64,000 nt of DNA from JAJXZJ01 sp050012855 (GTDB taxonomy: Bacteria > Verrucomicrobiota > Verrucomicrobiia > Limisphaerales > J093). This document shows positions 50,583 to 61,000 of this stretch, piece after piece. The notes under the pieces were generated by a model. It was not told the DNA's origin, did not search any database, and worked only from the letters and a program-made list of their open reading frames with translations. The stretch is taken from positions 1 to 64,000 of the forward strand of contig JBEKGJ010000013.1 in NCBI GenBank assembly GCA_050012855.1. The letters are read 5' to 3'. How positions within the stretch are numbered: the first letter of the stretch is position 1; the number at the start of each line of letters is the position of its first letter. A program made the position numbers and the translations under genes.

Positions 50583-51470
50583 TCACATCGGCGCCGATCC
50601 GGGCCGCGCCAACTCCGCTGCGAAACCCTCGCGGAACGACGGGTAACGCGGACGCCAGCCGAGTTCGTCGCGCAGCTTGCGATTGGACACGCGCTTGCTG
50701 GTGAGCCCGCGCCGGCGCGCGCCCGCGGCCTCGGGTGGCACCGAGGGAGGCAGCGGTTTGTCCAGCGTTGACGCCAGCCAGGCGAACAGCTCCCGCTGCG
50801 TGACGGGAGCGTCGTCCACGGCGTTGTAAATCTCCCCCGGCCGGCCGCGCTCGAGGGCGGCCATGATGGCCCCGACGACATCGTCCCGATGGATCATGTT
50901 CAGCAGGCGCCCGCCATCGCCTTCGATCCGCGCCTCGCCGGCGAGGAATTGTCTCAGCCAGTAACCCCGCCCCGGGCCGTAGATGCCGGCCACCCGCAGG
51001 ATCACCGCGGGGAAGCCGTGGTCACGGCCTTCCCGGAGCAGCCGTTGTTCGGTTTCGACCAGCACGTCGCCCGTGGGCGTCCCGGGCGTCGTGGCGCTGG
51101 TTTCCGTCACCTCCGCGCCGTCACGCTGGCCATAGACGCCGGTGCTGCTGGTGTAAACGAACCGCTGCGGGGGCGAAGACGCCAGCCAGTCGAGTACGTT
51201 GCGCATCCCGTCGAGATAGATGTGGCGATAATCCGCGGCGCCCTCCCCCGAGGCCGACACACAGTTCACCACCCAGTCGAACGGATCGGGCAGGCGCGCG
51301 AGGCTCGCCGGATCGGTCACGTCGGCCACCCACGGCTCCACGCCGGCGACGCGCAATGCGTGGTCTGTCGCCCGGGTGCGCCGAACGCCGAACACGACCT
51401 GCCCGCGCCGCGCCAGTTCCGCCGCCAGCGGCAGACCGACATACCCGCAACCGAGGATCAACACCCGCAT
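50583..51470 (-). CDS. NAD-dependent epimerase/dehydratase (YeeZ-like SDR)
   Basis: ATG 51470 gives MRVLILGCGYVGLPLAAELA, an extended-SDR nucleotide-binding turn (GxGxxG). A later YTSSTGVYG block contains the SSTxVYG pattern and Ser/Tyr of the catalytic site, and the YNAVDDAPVTQRELFAWL block is typical of NAD-dependent epimerases. About 295 residues. Start was set at ATG 51470; the long upstream open frame shows no similarity to the family. Substrate unknown. Confidence 0.82.
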   Translation of the reverse strand: MRVLILGCGYVGLPLAAELARRGQVVFGVRRTRATDHALRVAGVEPWVADVTDPASLARLPDPFDWVVNCVSASGEGAADYRHIYLDGMRNVLDWLASSPPQRFVYTSSTGVYGQRDGAEVTETSATTPGTPTGDVLVETEQRLLREGRDHGFPAVILRVAGIYGPGRGYWLRQFLAGEARIEGDGGRLLNMIHRDDVVGAIMAALERGRPGEIYNAVDDAPVTQRELFAWLASTLDKPLPPSVPPEAAGARRRGLTSKRVSNRKLRDELGWRPRYPSFREGFAAELARPGSAPM

Positions 51471-51575
51471 CACGCAAGTTGGGCCATTACCGCCGGTCCG
51501 ACAAATGGAAATCGCAGAACCCGGCGCCAAAGAGTTGGCTGGCCTTGCCCTGGCGCCCGTGCTATAGAACGCCGC

Positions 51576-51941
51576 ATGAACCGAGTCTGTCGTTGGGCAT
51601 TGGTGATGCGGGTGAGCTTCGCCGCGGCGCTGGTTTGGACCGGTTGCCAGAGCAAAAGCGCGAATTATCTGCCGCCCACGTCGTCGGCCGGCAGCATCAG
51701 CGATTTGAGCCACAAATCGGGCACGGCAACGAAGAAACGCCCCGCCGCCCCGCAGATTCTGATGCTCGTCTCCCACGATGCCGCCGGCAAAGCGGTCCAC
51801 GCCGAAGTGCGCCAGAGCTCCGGCGATCCGGCGTTGGATAACCGGGCCGTGCAGATGGTACTCCACCGGATGACCTTTCCCCGCGGCCAGGCCAACACGC
51901 TGATCGTGCCGATTGACCCGAAATCGGTGCCCAAGAAGTGA
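51576..51941 (+). CDS. TonB C-terminal-like lipoprotein
   Basis: 121 residues from ATG 51576 (MNRVCRWALVMRVSFAAALV) with a lipobox ending WTGC. The C-terminal ~60 residues read ILMLVSHDAAGKAVHAEVRQ, SSGDPALDNRAVQMVLHRMT, FPRGQANTLIVPIDP, which resembles the TonB C-terminal repeat (xVxxSSGxxxLDxAAxxxVxxxxF). It lacks a Pro-rich linker and N-terminal anchor helix, so it is a short lipid-anchored variant rather than a true energy transducer. It is divergent from the SDR gene. Confidence 0.7.
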   Translation: MNRVCRWALVMRVSFAAALVWTGCQSKSANYLPPTSSAGSISDLSHKSGTATKKRPAAPQILMLVSHDAAGKAVHAEVRQSSGDPALDNRAVQMVLHRMTFPRGQANTLIVPIDPKSVPKK

Positions 51942-52083
51942 CTTGCGCGGGCGCCGGTAACTTCAGGTTGCCTTAGAATCACTAACAGTTAGGCTTGGCA
52001 TTTTGCCCGGCGCGTGGTTCATGCCGGCCACGATCAGCCCCGGGGTTGGCGCGGATTCCGGCCGGCCAAGCTGTTGGCCCTGA

Positions 52084-53250
52084 TCACTGAACGCCCATCC
52101 TGCCCTTGAGCCAGGTGCCGAAGCCGATGACGATCGTGGAAAGGATCAGCGTGCCGATGCCACCGCCGATGAGGAGATGGGCCTTCTTGCTCGATCCCTT
52201 CCATTCGTGGAAGATCCAGCCCCACATCGTGCTGAAGATGATGATGCTGGCCATGTGCAGGGTCCAGGAGGCGAAGTCATACCGGCCCATCTGGGTCTTC
52301 CCCATCGTGTAGAAGAAGAACTGGAAATACCACAACGTCCCCGCCAGCGCGGAGAAAAGATAGTTGGCGAGGACCGGGATTTGCCGCGCGGCCGGGCCTT
52401 CTGGTTCAGCGCTTTCCCGGCCGCCCGGGCGGGCCCCGGCCGCGGTGGGTTCCGCGCGGAGTTGCGACGCGAAGTATTGGTAGCCGCTGCGGTTCTTCAG
52501 ATTCAGCAGCGCGCACCAGATGAAATTGACCGTGAATCCGCCGGCCAGAATTACCACCAGCCCCGGCAGCCCGGTCCAGAGCTTCGGCGTCTGGGCCGCG
52601 AGCGAGGCATCGCCGATCGGGTTGCTCATGGTGATCGCTACGGACATGCCGGCGCTCATGACCCCCGAGAACGTCGCGACCAAGAGTCCCTTGGTGAAGC
52701 TGAATTCGGCGATCGCCTTCTTCTTCTCCGCCTCCGGCATCTCCCGTTCCTTGGTCAATCCCGCCAGCGCGGCGATCCCGATGCCCAGCAGGCAGACCGC
52801 CACGCCCGCCAGGGTGATTTGGCCCGGGCGGGTCACGGCGATTTGAGAGAGACTCTCCGGAGCCGGAATGTTCGGCGCGAACATTTTGACCGCGGGTAAC
52901 AGCAAGGTGCCGAAGGCCGTGCAATAACCCAAGGCCACCCCCATGCCCAAGGACATCCCGAGGTAACGCATTGTGAGGCCGAACGTGAGGCCGCCGAAGC
53001 CCCACACCGCCCCGAAGAAGTAGGTCCACCAAAGCGTGCTGGTGGATTGCTGCCGCAACACGCCCAGGAGATCGTTGGTCATCATGGACGCCAGCACCCA
53101 CGGGCAGATGATCCACGAGAAGAATCCGCCCACGAGCCAGTAGGTTTCCCAGGACCACTTTCTTACGCCCTTGTACGGCACGTAAAAACTGCCGGAGGCC
53201 AGCCCGCCCAGCCAGTGGAAGAAAACGCCCAGGAACGGATTCGGTGTCAT
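52084..53250 (-). CDS. rhaT: L-rhamnose/H+ symporter RhaT
   Basis: ATG 53250 (MTPNPFLGVFFHWLGGLASG) gives 388 residues and ~10 membrane segments. Family blocks include SGSFYVPYKGVRKWSWETYW, CPWVLASMMTND, TFGLTMRYLGMSLGMGVALG and FFYTMGKTQMGRYDFASWTL. A hydrophilic loop near 285-310 (ARPGGRESAEPEGPA) interrupts the pattern and looks like an insertion. It imports rhamnose with protons. No rha catabolic genes or regulator are adjacent. 53251-53537 is a GC-rich spacer without a gene. Confidence 0.93.
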   Translation of the reverse strand: MTPNPFLGVFFHWLGGLASGSFYVPYKGVRKWSWETYWLVGGFFSWIICPWVLASMMTNDLLGVLRQQSTSTLWWTYFFGAVWGFGGLTFGLTMRYLGMSLGMGVALGYCTAFGTLLLPAVKMFAPNIPAPESLSQIAVTRPGQITLAGVAVCLLGIGIAALAGLTKEREMPEAEKKKAIAEFSFTKGLLVATFSGVMSAGMSVAITMSNPIGDASLAAQTPKLWTGLPGLVVILAGGFTVNFIWCALLNLKNRSGYQYFASQLRAEPTAAGARPGGRESAEPEGPAARQIPVLANYLFSALAGTLWYFQFFFYTMGKTQMGRYDFASWTLHMASIIIFSTMWGWIFHEWKGSSKKAHLLIGGGIGTLILSTIVIGFGTWLKGRMGVQ

Positions 53251-53537
53251 GTGACTCAGTTGCTTCAGTTGCCCGGCCCGCCGGCGGGCGCACTTGCCGC
53301 CACGCCCGGGCCGCGATTTCCACGCCAGCCCCCGGTCCGGCATCGGCCGGCGCGGCGGACTCTGGCGGAGACGCGCGCATTTAAGCGGCGGCCGGCCCCG
53401 TGATGCAACCCCAAAAGCCGCCCCCCAAGCCGCCCCCCAAGCCGCGCTGCGCCGCCGTTTGTGGAATTCGCGCTTGTGCTCCGCCCGCCGTGCCTGGCGA
53501 ATCACGTTTCCGGTCCGCGATCGCGTCACGGGAATGC

Positions 53538-53847
53538 ATGGACAATTTGCTCTGGTTGGTGGCGCACACGCGCCCGTGCTGCGAAAAGAAGCTCGACGAA
53601 TATTGTGGTCGGGAAGGTTTTCCGGTGACGCGGCCGTGCTATCGCAGCGTCAAAAAACACCACGGCAAGACCGCGATCTTCCCCAAGCCGCTTTTCCCCG
53701 GATACGTTTACCTCCGACCGGTTTCCGACCAGCGCCAGCGCGTTGGCCAGAGCCGCTCCGGCATGTTCGAGGTCCTGTTGCGGCTCGATTTCATCGGGCC
53801 AGGCCGCCGCCGTGAAGGTGGACGCCACCGAGCTTGATCTGGCCTGA
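53538..53847 (+). pseudogene. NusG-like (NGN/KOW) paralogue with internal deletion and frameshift
   Basis: ATG 53538 starts MDNLLWLVAHTRPCCEKKLD, a NusG N-terminal domain with CYRSVKKHHGKTAIFPKPLF and PGYVYLRP. After QRQRVGQSR the frame jumps directly to GMFEVLLRLDFIG, which is the end of the family's KOW domain, so ~70-80 residues are missing in frame. A one-base insertion (GGGCCAG) then shifts the frame: the +1 frame continues QAAAVKVDATELDLA to TGA 53845-53847, while frame 0 stops at 53837. The gene is therefore broken. Confidence 0.75.
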
Positions 53848-54006
53848 GAGCGCCGCCGCTCCGGGCGCTTGAATTCAACTTGTCAGTCGCGGGATCGAAT
53901 CGTACCTTGCGGCCGTGTTTGCCATCGCTTGGATTTCCGCCGGCAGCCGGCCCGCGGAGCGCCCCGCTCCCGGTGCCGTCGGCAGTTGTTGGCGGACCGT
54001 GTGCCC

Positions 54007-54672
54007 ATGATCGAGCTCTATCAACTTCCCTACAGCCCCTACTGCATCGTCCAGCGCCGTATTCTGGAATTTGCCGGGGCCCGCTTCAAAACCATCAACA
54101 TCCCGAACGGGGACCGCTCGCGCGTCTGGCGTCTCACCCGGCAACGCTACTACGCCATGCCGGTCATCCGCGACGGCCGCACCGTCGTCTTCGAAACCGG
54201 CGAGGACTCGCAGGTTATCGCCAAGTACCTCGACACGCGGTTCGGTCTGGGTCTGTTCCCGGCCGAGTGGGAGGGCGTGCAGTCGCTGCTGTGGCGGTAT
54301 TTTGAAAGCGAGATCGAAGGCGTCGGTTTCAAGTTGAACGACGTTTACTGGGAGGAAAATCTGAAGGGCGAAGACGCGTTGCCCTTCATCCGGCACAAGG
54401 AACGCAAGTTCGGCCGCGGCTGCCTCGACCAATGGCGCCGTCAGCGGGAGCTTTTGCTGGCCCAGCTTGCGGAGCGACTGGCGCCGTGCGAACAAATGCT
54501 GGCGGGCAAATCCTTCCTGCTCGGCGAGCGGCCGTTGTTCGTGGACTTCGATCTCTTCGGCATGCTCGGCAATTTCCTTTACTCCGGACATTACCAACTG
54601 CCCGCCTTCCATGCGCGGCTGGCCGCCTGGCATACCCGCATGAGCCATCCTCAATTCCGCCATCCCGCGTGA
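54007..54672 (+). CDS. Glutathione S-transferase-family protein
   Basis: ATG 54007 (MIELYQLPYSPYCIVQRRIL) follows the thioredoxin-fold N-terminal domain pattern of GSTs, with the S-P-Y-C site, YAMPVIRDG (cis-Pro) and ETGEDSQVIAKYLDTRFG. The C-terminal helical domain includes LDQWRRQRELLLAQLAERLA and RPLFVDFDLFGMLGNFLYSG. 221 residues. Its substrate and whether it uses glutathione are unknown. The stop overlaps the GTG of phoH (GTGA). Confidence 0.8.
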   Translation: MIELYQLPYSPYCIVQRRILEFAGARFKTINIPNGDRSRVWRLTRQRYYAMPVIRDGRTVVFETGEDSQVIAKYLDTRFGLGLFPAEWEGVQSLLWRYFESEIEGVGFKLNDVYWEENLKGEDALPFIRHKERKFGRGCLDQWRRQRELLLAQLAERLAPCEQMLAGKSFLLGERPLFVDFDLFGMLGNFLYSGHYQLPAFHARLAAWHTRMSHPQFRHPA

Positions 54673-55979
54673 AAAACTACGTCCTCGACACCAACGTCCT
54701 GCTTCACGACCCCAACTCGCTCGTGAATTTCCAGGAAAACAGCGTCCTGCTGCCGATCGAAGTCATCGAGGAGATTGACCATTTCAAACGCGAAGCCTCG
54801 GAGCTCGGCCAGAACGCCCGCACCGTCTCGCGGATGCTCGACGGCCTGCGCGGGCAGGGCCGGCTCAGCGATGGCGTGCCGCTGCCCAACGGCGGCCGTC
54901 TGCGGATTCTCATTCCCCCCAAGACTCGCCGCAACGGTGCGGGGAAGGCGCAGAACGGTCACGCCAGCGCAGACAACCGCATCGTCGAAGCCGCCCTGGC
55001 CACGCGCAAATCGAATCCCGGGGTTCCGACCATTCTGGTCACCAAGGACATCAACCTCCGCATCAAGGCCGACACGCTCGGGTTGCAGGCCGAGGATTAC
55101 GAGACCGACCGCATCCAGCTCAAGGACCTTTACTCCGGCATGTTTGAGAAGGCCGTCACCGCCGCCGAAATCGTGGCCTTCCGTGCCAATGACGAGCTGG
55201 CGCTCGACGGGCAGTACAACCCGAACGAATACTGCACGCTCAGCGAGGCCGGCAGCCCCAAGCGCAGCATCCTCGCCAAGGTGGACCACACCGGCACCAG
55301 GCTCGTTCCCATCCTTGACTCCCGCGAGGGCATCTGGGGCATCCGCCCGAAAAACCGCGAGCAGCATTTCGCCTTCGACGCGTTGCTCGACGACCGGGTG
55401 AAGCTCGTCACCCTCATGGGGAAGGCGGGCACGGGCAAGACCCTGCTGGCCATGGCGGCCGGTCTCAAGCGCACGATCGTGGACCGCGAATTCCGCCGGC
55501 TCGTCGTCGCCCGCCCGACGATCAGCATGGGCAAGGAAATCGGTTTCCTGCCGGGCTCGCTCGAGGAAAAGCTCGGCCCGTGGATGCAGCCGATCCATGA
55601 TGCGCTCGAACTGCTCAGCGACCTGAACATGGGCAACGAAAACCGCCGCGGCGGCGACCTCATGCGTTCCGGCGCCATCGTGGTCGAGGCGCTCAGCTAC
55701 ATTCGCGGCCGCAGCATCGCGAACCAGTTCATGATCATTGACGAGGCGCAGAACCTCACGCCGCTCGAGGTCAAGACCATCGTCACGCGCGTCGGCCACG
55801 GCACCAAGATCGTCTTCACCGGCGATCCCTACCAGATTGACAATCCCTACGTGGACTCCGCCTCGAACGGTTTCAATTACGTCGTCAGCAAGTTCCGCGA
55901 ACAGGCGCTTGCGGCGCACGTCGAGCTCCAGAAAGGCGAGCGCTCCGAATTGGCGGAAGTGGCGGCGAACCTCCTTTAG
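54669..55979 (+). CDS. PIN-PhoH family RNA-processing ATPase
   Basis: GTG 54669 overlaps the GST stop. Residues ~1-150 are a PIN RNase domain (YVLDTNVLLHDPNSL with the first Asp, EVIEEIDHFK, VTKDINLRIKAD with the later Asp). ~235-436 is the PhoH ATPase: LMGKAGTGKTLLAMAAG Walker A, VVARPTISMGKEIGFLPG, and FMIIDEAQNLTPLEVKTI Walker B. PhoH2-type proteins unwind and cleave RNA. The 436-residue length is normal for the fusion. Confidence 0.93.
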   Translation: MKNYVLDTNVLLHDPNSLVNFQENSVLLPIEVIEEIDHFKREASELGQNARTVSRMLDGLRGQGRLSDGVPLPNGGRLRILIPPKTRRNGAGKAQNGHASADNRIVEAALATRKSNPGVPTILVTKDINLRIKADTLGLQAEDYETDRIQLKDLYSGMFEKAVTAAEIVAFRANDELALDGQYNPNEYCTLSEAGSPKRSILAKVDHTGTRLVPILDSREGIWGIRPKNREQHFAFDALLDDRVKLVTLMGKAGTGKTLLAMAAGLKRTIVDREFRRLVVARPTISMGKEIGFLPGSLEEKLGPWMQPIHDALELLSDLNMGNENRRGGDLMRSGAIVVEALSYIRGRSIANQFMIIDEAQNLTPLEVKTIVTRVGHGTKIVFTGDPYQIDNPYVDSASNGFNYVVSKFREQALAAHVELQKGERSELAEVAANLL

Positions 55980-56030
55980 CTGAAGCCCAGAGAATCAAAG
56001 TCCGGCGCGCCGCGTAACCTGCGAGAGGAT

Positions 56031-56060
56031 GGCGGCGCTCTGCCGAGACGCCGCTACGTC
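56031..56060 (-). repeat. REP-like hairpin, copy 3
   Basis: GGCGGCGCTCTGCCGAGACG then CCGCTACGTC. Read on the minus strand it parallels 23455-23478 and 27601-27625 (AGCGGCG-TCTCGG-AGAGCGCCGCC). It sits 3 bases after the glcF stop (minus strand), matching the position of the other copies next to stop codons. Confidence 0.6.
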
Positions 56061-56063
56061 GCC

Positions 56064-57371
56064 TCAGCGCCCGGTCCGGCGGTACGCCTCGGCCAGCAGG
56101 GTCATCGGATGCGCGACCCGGACCTTCAGGCCGCGCGCCTTGGCGCCATTGACGAGCTGCAACTGGCAGCCCGGATTGGCGGTGGCTACGACCGTCGCGC
56201 CGGTGGATTGAAGATGCCGGATTTTGCGTTCGAGCAGTTCGTTCGCCATCCGCGGCTGAATCAGGTTGTAGATGCCGGCGCTGCCGCAGCACCAGTTGCT
56301 CTCCGGCAGCTCGACCAACTGCAGCCCCGGAATCGCGCGCAGCAACTGGCGCGGTTGCTGGACGATCTTCTGCCCGTGGCTCAGGTGACAGGACTCGTGA
56401 TAGGTCACGACCTGCGGCGGCGCGCCGTCGGGCGGCAGCGGCACCAGGCCCGTCTGTGCCAGCCATTCGTGGACATCCTTGACCTTGCGATCCCACCGCT
56501 CGGCGCGCTCGCGCCAGGCGGGATCATCGGCCAGCAGATGGGCGTAGTGCTTGAGATGGGAGCCGCACCCGCCGGCATTCGTAATGATGGCGTCGAACTG
56601 GTCCGGCGGGAATTGGGCCAGGTTCGTGCGCGCGAGGCGACGGGCGAGTTCGAGCTCGCCGTTGTGGGCGTGGAGCGAACCGCAGCATTGCTGATGGCGC
56701 GGCGTGAACACCTCGCAGCCGTTGCGCGCCAGCACCTCCACCGTGTCGCGGTTCACGTCGCTGAAAATCAGGTCCTGGGCGCACCCGACGAGCATCGCGA
56801 CCCGGTAGTGCCGCGTGCCGACGGCCGGCGTGACCTCGGCGATGAGTTCGGCGCTGAACCGCGGTTGGACGGCGGGAGTCATCGCTTCGAGTTCGCCGAG
56901 CCGGGCGGGCAGGAGGCGCAACACGCCGCTGCGGCGGATCAGGCTTTGCAGCCCGATCCACTGATAGAACCGCATCATGCGGCCGAGCCCACGCAACCGG
57001 CGCAAATCCATGAACAACCATTTCACCGTGAACCAGCGGATGAGGCGGCGCCGGGGCGTGTTTAACGTGCCGGTGCGTTCGGCTTCCGCTCGGGCGCGCT
57101 CGAAGAGTTCGGCGTAGTTGACGCCGGCGGGACACGCGGTGGTGCAGGCGAGGCAGCCCAGGCAGAAATACATCTCCTCCGCGAAGGTGCGCGTGGGTTC
57201 GAGACGATCGTCGGCAATGGCGCGCATGAGGGCGATCCGGCCGCGCGGACTGTGCCGTTCGAGCTTGGTGGCGTCGTAAGTGGGGCAGGTGGGCAGGCAG
57301 AGACCGCAGTGCATGCATTGCTGCACCACGGAGTAATCCAGGCCCTTGAGAAACGAGACGTCCGCGTTCAT
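56064..57371 (-). CDS. glcF: Glycolate oxidase iron-sulfur subunit-like protein
   Basis: 435 residues. Two 4Fe-4S motifs lie near the start (CMHCGLCLPTCPTYDATKLE; CLGCLACTTACPAGVNY). Two CCG domains follow (CCGSLHAHNGELELARRLAR; CCGSAGIYNLIQPRMANELL). This is the layout of GlcF, which passes electrons from glycolate oxidation by GlcD/GlcE to quinones; LutA- and GlpC-type proteins are alternatives. The GlcD/GlcE partners are not in the window. Confidence 0.85.
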   Translation of the reverse strand: MNADVSFLKGLDYSVVQQCMHCGLCLPTCPTYDATKLERHSPRGRIALMRAIADDRLEPTRTFAEEMYFCLGCLACTTACPAGVNYAELFERARAEAERTGTLNTPRRRLIRWFTVKWLFMDLRRLRGLGRMMRFYQWIGLQSLIRRSGVLRLLPARLGELEAMTPAVQPRFSAELIAEVTPAVGTRHYRVAMLVGCAQDLIFSDVNRDTVEVLARNGCEVFTPRHQQCCGSLHAHNGELELARRLARTNLAQFPPDQFDAIITNAGGCGSHLKHYAHLLADDPAWRERAERWDRKVKDVHEWLAQTGLVPLPPDGAPPQVVTYHESCHLSHGQKIVQQPRQLLRAIPGLQLVELPESNWCCGSAGIYNLIQPRMANELLERKIRHLQSTGATVVATANPGCQLQLVNGAKARGLKVRVAHPMTLLAEAYRRTGR

Positions 57372-57476
57372 GTCGAGCGCGCTGCCAGCTAAGCACCGCC
57401 GCCAGCGCTTGCGAAGTCTTTTTGCGCCGCCGCGAACGATGCCGGCCAGGGGACCGATGCTGGCGCGAGTTCAGGT

Positions 57477-57910
57477 TTGCCTGGCATCTGGCCAGGCACC
57501 CAGTTGAACGGCCGCAGCACGGTCTCCACGATCCACGAACAAGTGCCGATGTGCGCTGAAACCCACGCAACGGTACCGGTCAGGGAGGTGATAAGCCGCG
57601 ACGAAGAAGACCCTTCCACAAGGCGACCCGGAAACTCGACTGGCAACAGTTCCACTGCACGCAAGGTCGAAACAACCGGTGGTTGCTTGCGTTCATCGCC
57701 GAGGCTTAAAGCGTGACCGAGATCGCCGGCAGGCTGAAGTTGACCGGTCTCGCCGTTCGGCGCCGCACGGATCAACTGCGCACTGCCCTCAAGTCCTTCT
57801 TCGGCGACAGTGTGATCGCTGAAGTATGCCGCACACCCCAATGGTTCAACGATCTTCGGGCGGTCAAAGAACACCTGGCCTGCCGCGGCGAAAGAAGCTG
57901 GCAGACGCAC
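57477..57910 (+). pseudogene. C-terminal remnant of a PVC phage-like sigma-factor-type gene
   Basis: It opens in frame PGTQLNGRSTVST and EVISRDEEDPST, then shifts frame near 57612 to read HKATRKLDWQQFHC and RWLLAFIAEA, where a TAA (57707-57709) interrupts. The HTH-like end continues SVTEIAGRLKLTGLAVRRRT, then ALKSFFGDSVIAEV. A frameshift and a stop make this a decayed gene. It appears to complement the N-terminal fragment at 17253 (same family, different halves). The rest of 57372-58082 is intergenic. Confidence 0.6.
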
Positions 57911-58082
57911 TGGACGCTGGAATTACGCCCCCACCCTTGTCTGCGGCCCGGAGTTTCGCCGGGCTGCAGGTGGGGGATGATGGGGTAATGGTGCTGCTTG
58001 TTGTTTCGCGCTGAGGGCTGGATCCTTTTCTTTAGCTGGCTCTGCTGTGAGAGGAGCACCGGACGGGACGCTTGTTGCCAAG

Positions 58083-61000
58083 TCAGGCCGCGGTGGCATA
58101 AGCGCCTCCGTCCCGCTCCGGGTAGCTCTCGTAAACGTGCTCAAATACCGCCGAGCACTTCTGCCGGTACAGCTCCGGCGTGTAGATTCGCGGCAGACCC
58201 ACATCGAGCAGGTCCTCGATGGCGAGCTTGAGTTGGGAACGAGCCGATGATTTCTGCCGCCAGTTGAGCACCAGCAATTCCTTGAGCCGGGTCAGAAGTT
58301 CGCGGGCCACCTTCTTGACCTCGGCGCGTTCCTCGGCGCTCAACTCCGGTGCCGGCCGGGTCAGGATGTCGAAGATGACCAGTTCCTCCTCGGTCATGCT
58401 CTCCCGGATGTGGCGTTGCTGTTCGTCGGACAGGCTGTGGCTGAACCGCACCAACTCCTCGAACAGTTCCTCGATATTCCGGCTGCCGTTGTTGTAGCTC
58501 TCGATCAATTCCTCGAACTTCTCCGCGAAATCGGCGCGGGTCTTGTTTAGCCGGATGAGCTTTTCGAGTTGGGCGCGGATGGCGGCCTTCAGGACTTCGA
58601 TGCCGGTGTTCTGGTGCTCGGTTTGCTTGAATCTTTTCCGCAACGCCTCGAAGTCAATCTTCGACAGGTCCATCACGGGCGCCGCCTTCGCGGGCATCCC
58701 CACACCCGTAATGGAGGCGTCGAGCAGCTTGGCGATGTCACCCATGACGCCGGTGATGTCCGCTGGATCGGGATTGAGCTTGGTGCGGATGGCGTCGGCG
58801 ATGGCAGCGAGGCATGCCACCCGGCCGGCGAATTCCAGCGCGGCCGGGTCGGGCTTAACGGCGCTGTAAAGCGTGCTGACCAAGCGCTCATGGCCGAGGA
58901 ACTCGCGGCGCAGCGGGTCAGGCGAAATCAGGGCGTTGACGGCATCATCAATCCGCTGCAACCGCTCGAAACTGCCGGCGACAAGTTGCTCGATGGCGGG
59001 GAGAATCACCTGGCGCGTGGCACAGAACGTAGTCGCGGCGTCCACGGCCGTGCGCAACTCCGTGACGAGTTCCGCCTTGTCCTTCACCGGCCCGCCGCCG
59101 CCGCCACCCGGCCCGTAGATGGCCAGCGCCTTCTCCAGCGAGGCGAAGACGTTCGCGTAGTCCACGATCACGCCGCTGTGCTTGCCAGGGAACACCCGGT
59201 TCGCCCGGGCAATGGTCTGCATCAACGTGTGGTTCCGCAGCGGTTTGTCCAGGTACATCGTGGAGCAGCTTGGCGCGTCGAAGCCGGTCATCCACATGGC
59301 ACACACGAAGACCAGCCGCAGCGGGTCCTCCGGGTCTTTGAACCGCTCGTCCAATGGCGGCTCCGATTCGTTCATTCGGCGGCGGTGGGGCACGATCTCG
59401 AGGCCGTGCTTCTTCATCTGCTCGATCTCGTTCTGGCCCGGCGACACGATCAGCGCCATGTCGGTCGTCTTGAGCACGTCCAGACGCCTGGCCAACTCGC
59501 TCGCACGTTCCCGATTCTCTGCCGATTCACGCTCTTCTTTCGGCAGGTAGCCCAACCTCGCCAATTCCTGCTGCACCCGCGCTGTCTCCGCGGCCCAGTG
59601 CTTCCGCACCTTGTCGTGCATCTTGAGCGCCGTGGGCTTGTCAATGGATACCACCATTGCCTTGCCGATGAAACCGCGTCCGAGGAAATGCCGCACGATG
59701 TCCTGCGCCACCGTCTCCAACCGGTCGTCACGCGTGAGGATGTGGTATTGCCGGCTCAACTCCCGTTCGAGCTTGGCTTCCTGTTCGGGATCAAGTTCCG
59801 CCGCCTCGATGAGATCGTAGATGTCGTCGTTCAGGTCCGGGTTGACGAGTTGCAACTCCGGCGTGCGGTTCTCATAGAACAGCGGCACGGTGGCGCCATC
59901 CTCCACCGATTGCTGGAAGTCGTAGATGGAAACGTAATCGCCGAACACGTCCTTCGTCCGTTCCTCCCCGGCGATGAGCGGTGTGCCGGTGAAGGCGATG
60001 AAGATGGCCTTGGGCAACGCGGCGCGCATGTTCAACGCCAGAGTGTCGTATTGGCTGCGGTGCGCCTCGTCGGCCAGGACAATCACGTCGGGCCGGTCGC
60101 AGAGCATCTCCGGCGTCTGGAACTTGTGGATGAGCGTGAAGACGTAGCGATGATTCCCGCGCAGCAACTCCCGCAAGTGCGCGCCGCTGGCGGCGTGGCA
60201 CTGGTCGCCTTCGGCTTCGCTCACCGCGCCTGTGGCCTTGAACGTCTTCGCAATCTGGTCGTCCAGTTCCACGCGGTCGGTCCCAACGACGAACGTCCAG
60301 TTGCCGGGAATTCTCCGCAACACCTTCTGGGAAAAGAACACCATCGAGTATGCCTTCCCTGACCCTTGGGTTTGCCAATACACCCCGCCGCGACCGTGAC
60401 CGAGCGTGCGAGCCTTCAGCATCGAAGCGATGGTATTGTTCACGCCGAGGTATTGATGATTTTGGGCGATGATCTTCACCAGCCCCGCCTTGTGTTCCGA
60501 GAACAGCGTGAAACTCTCCAAGAGGTCCAGCAGCCGAGTCCGATCGCACGTCCCGCGAATCATCACCTCCAGCGACACACGGCGCGGCTCGTCCTCGCGC
60601 TCGATGCGTTTCCACTCGAAGAACCGCTCCCAATCCGCCGTGAGCGAGCCGACGCGGCTGTCGGTGCCGTTCGAGGCGATGAGTAGCGCGTTGAACCAAA
60701 AGAGTTGAGGAATTTCCGCCTTGTAGTGCGTCAGGTTCTGGTCGAACGCCTCGCGTGCTAGCACGCCGGGCTTCTTCAACTCGATGACCACCAGCGGCAG
60801 GCCATTGACGAAGCCCACCAAATCCGGCCGGCAGGTGTAGAGCGCGCCGGTGACGCTGAACTGGCTGACCAGGAGGAAATCATTATTCGCCGGCTGCTCC
60901 CAATCCATCACCCGCACCCGGACAGTGGTCTGTCCTCCCTTGCCTTCTCCGCCCTGGGGAGAAGGTGGCCGCAGGTCGGATGAGATGTTCCCCGGTGTCG

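Noticed and set aside
57389..57910. 173-codon minus-strand ORF downstream of glcF
   Set aside because: The opposite strand carries recognisable (broken) sigma-like sequence; the minus-strand product has no motifs.
58569..60362. 597-codon plus-strand frame opposite hsdR
   Set aside because: An antisense shadow; hsdR on the minus strand has all family motifs.
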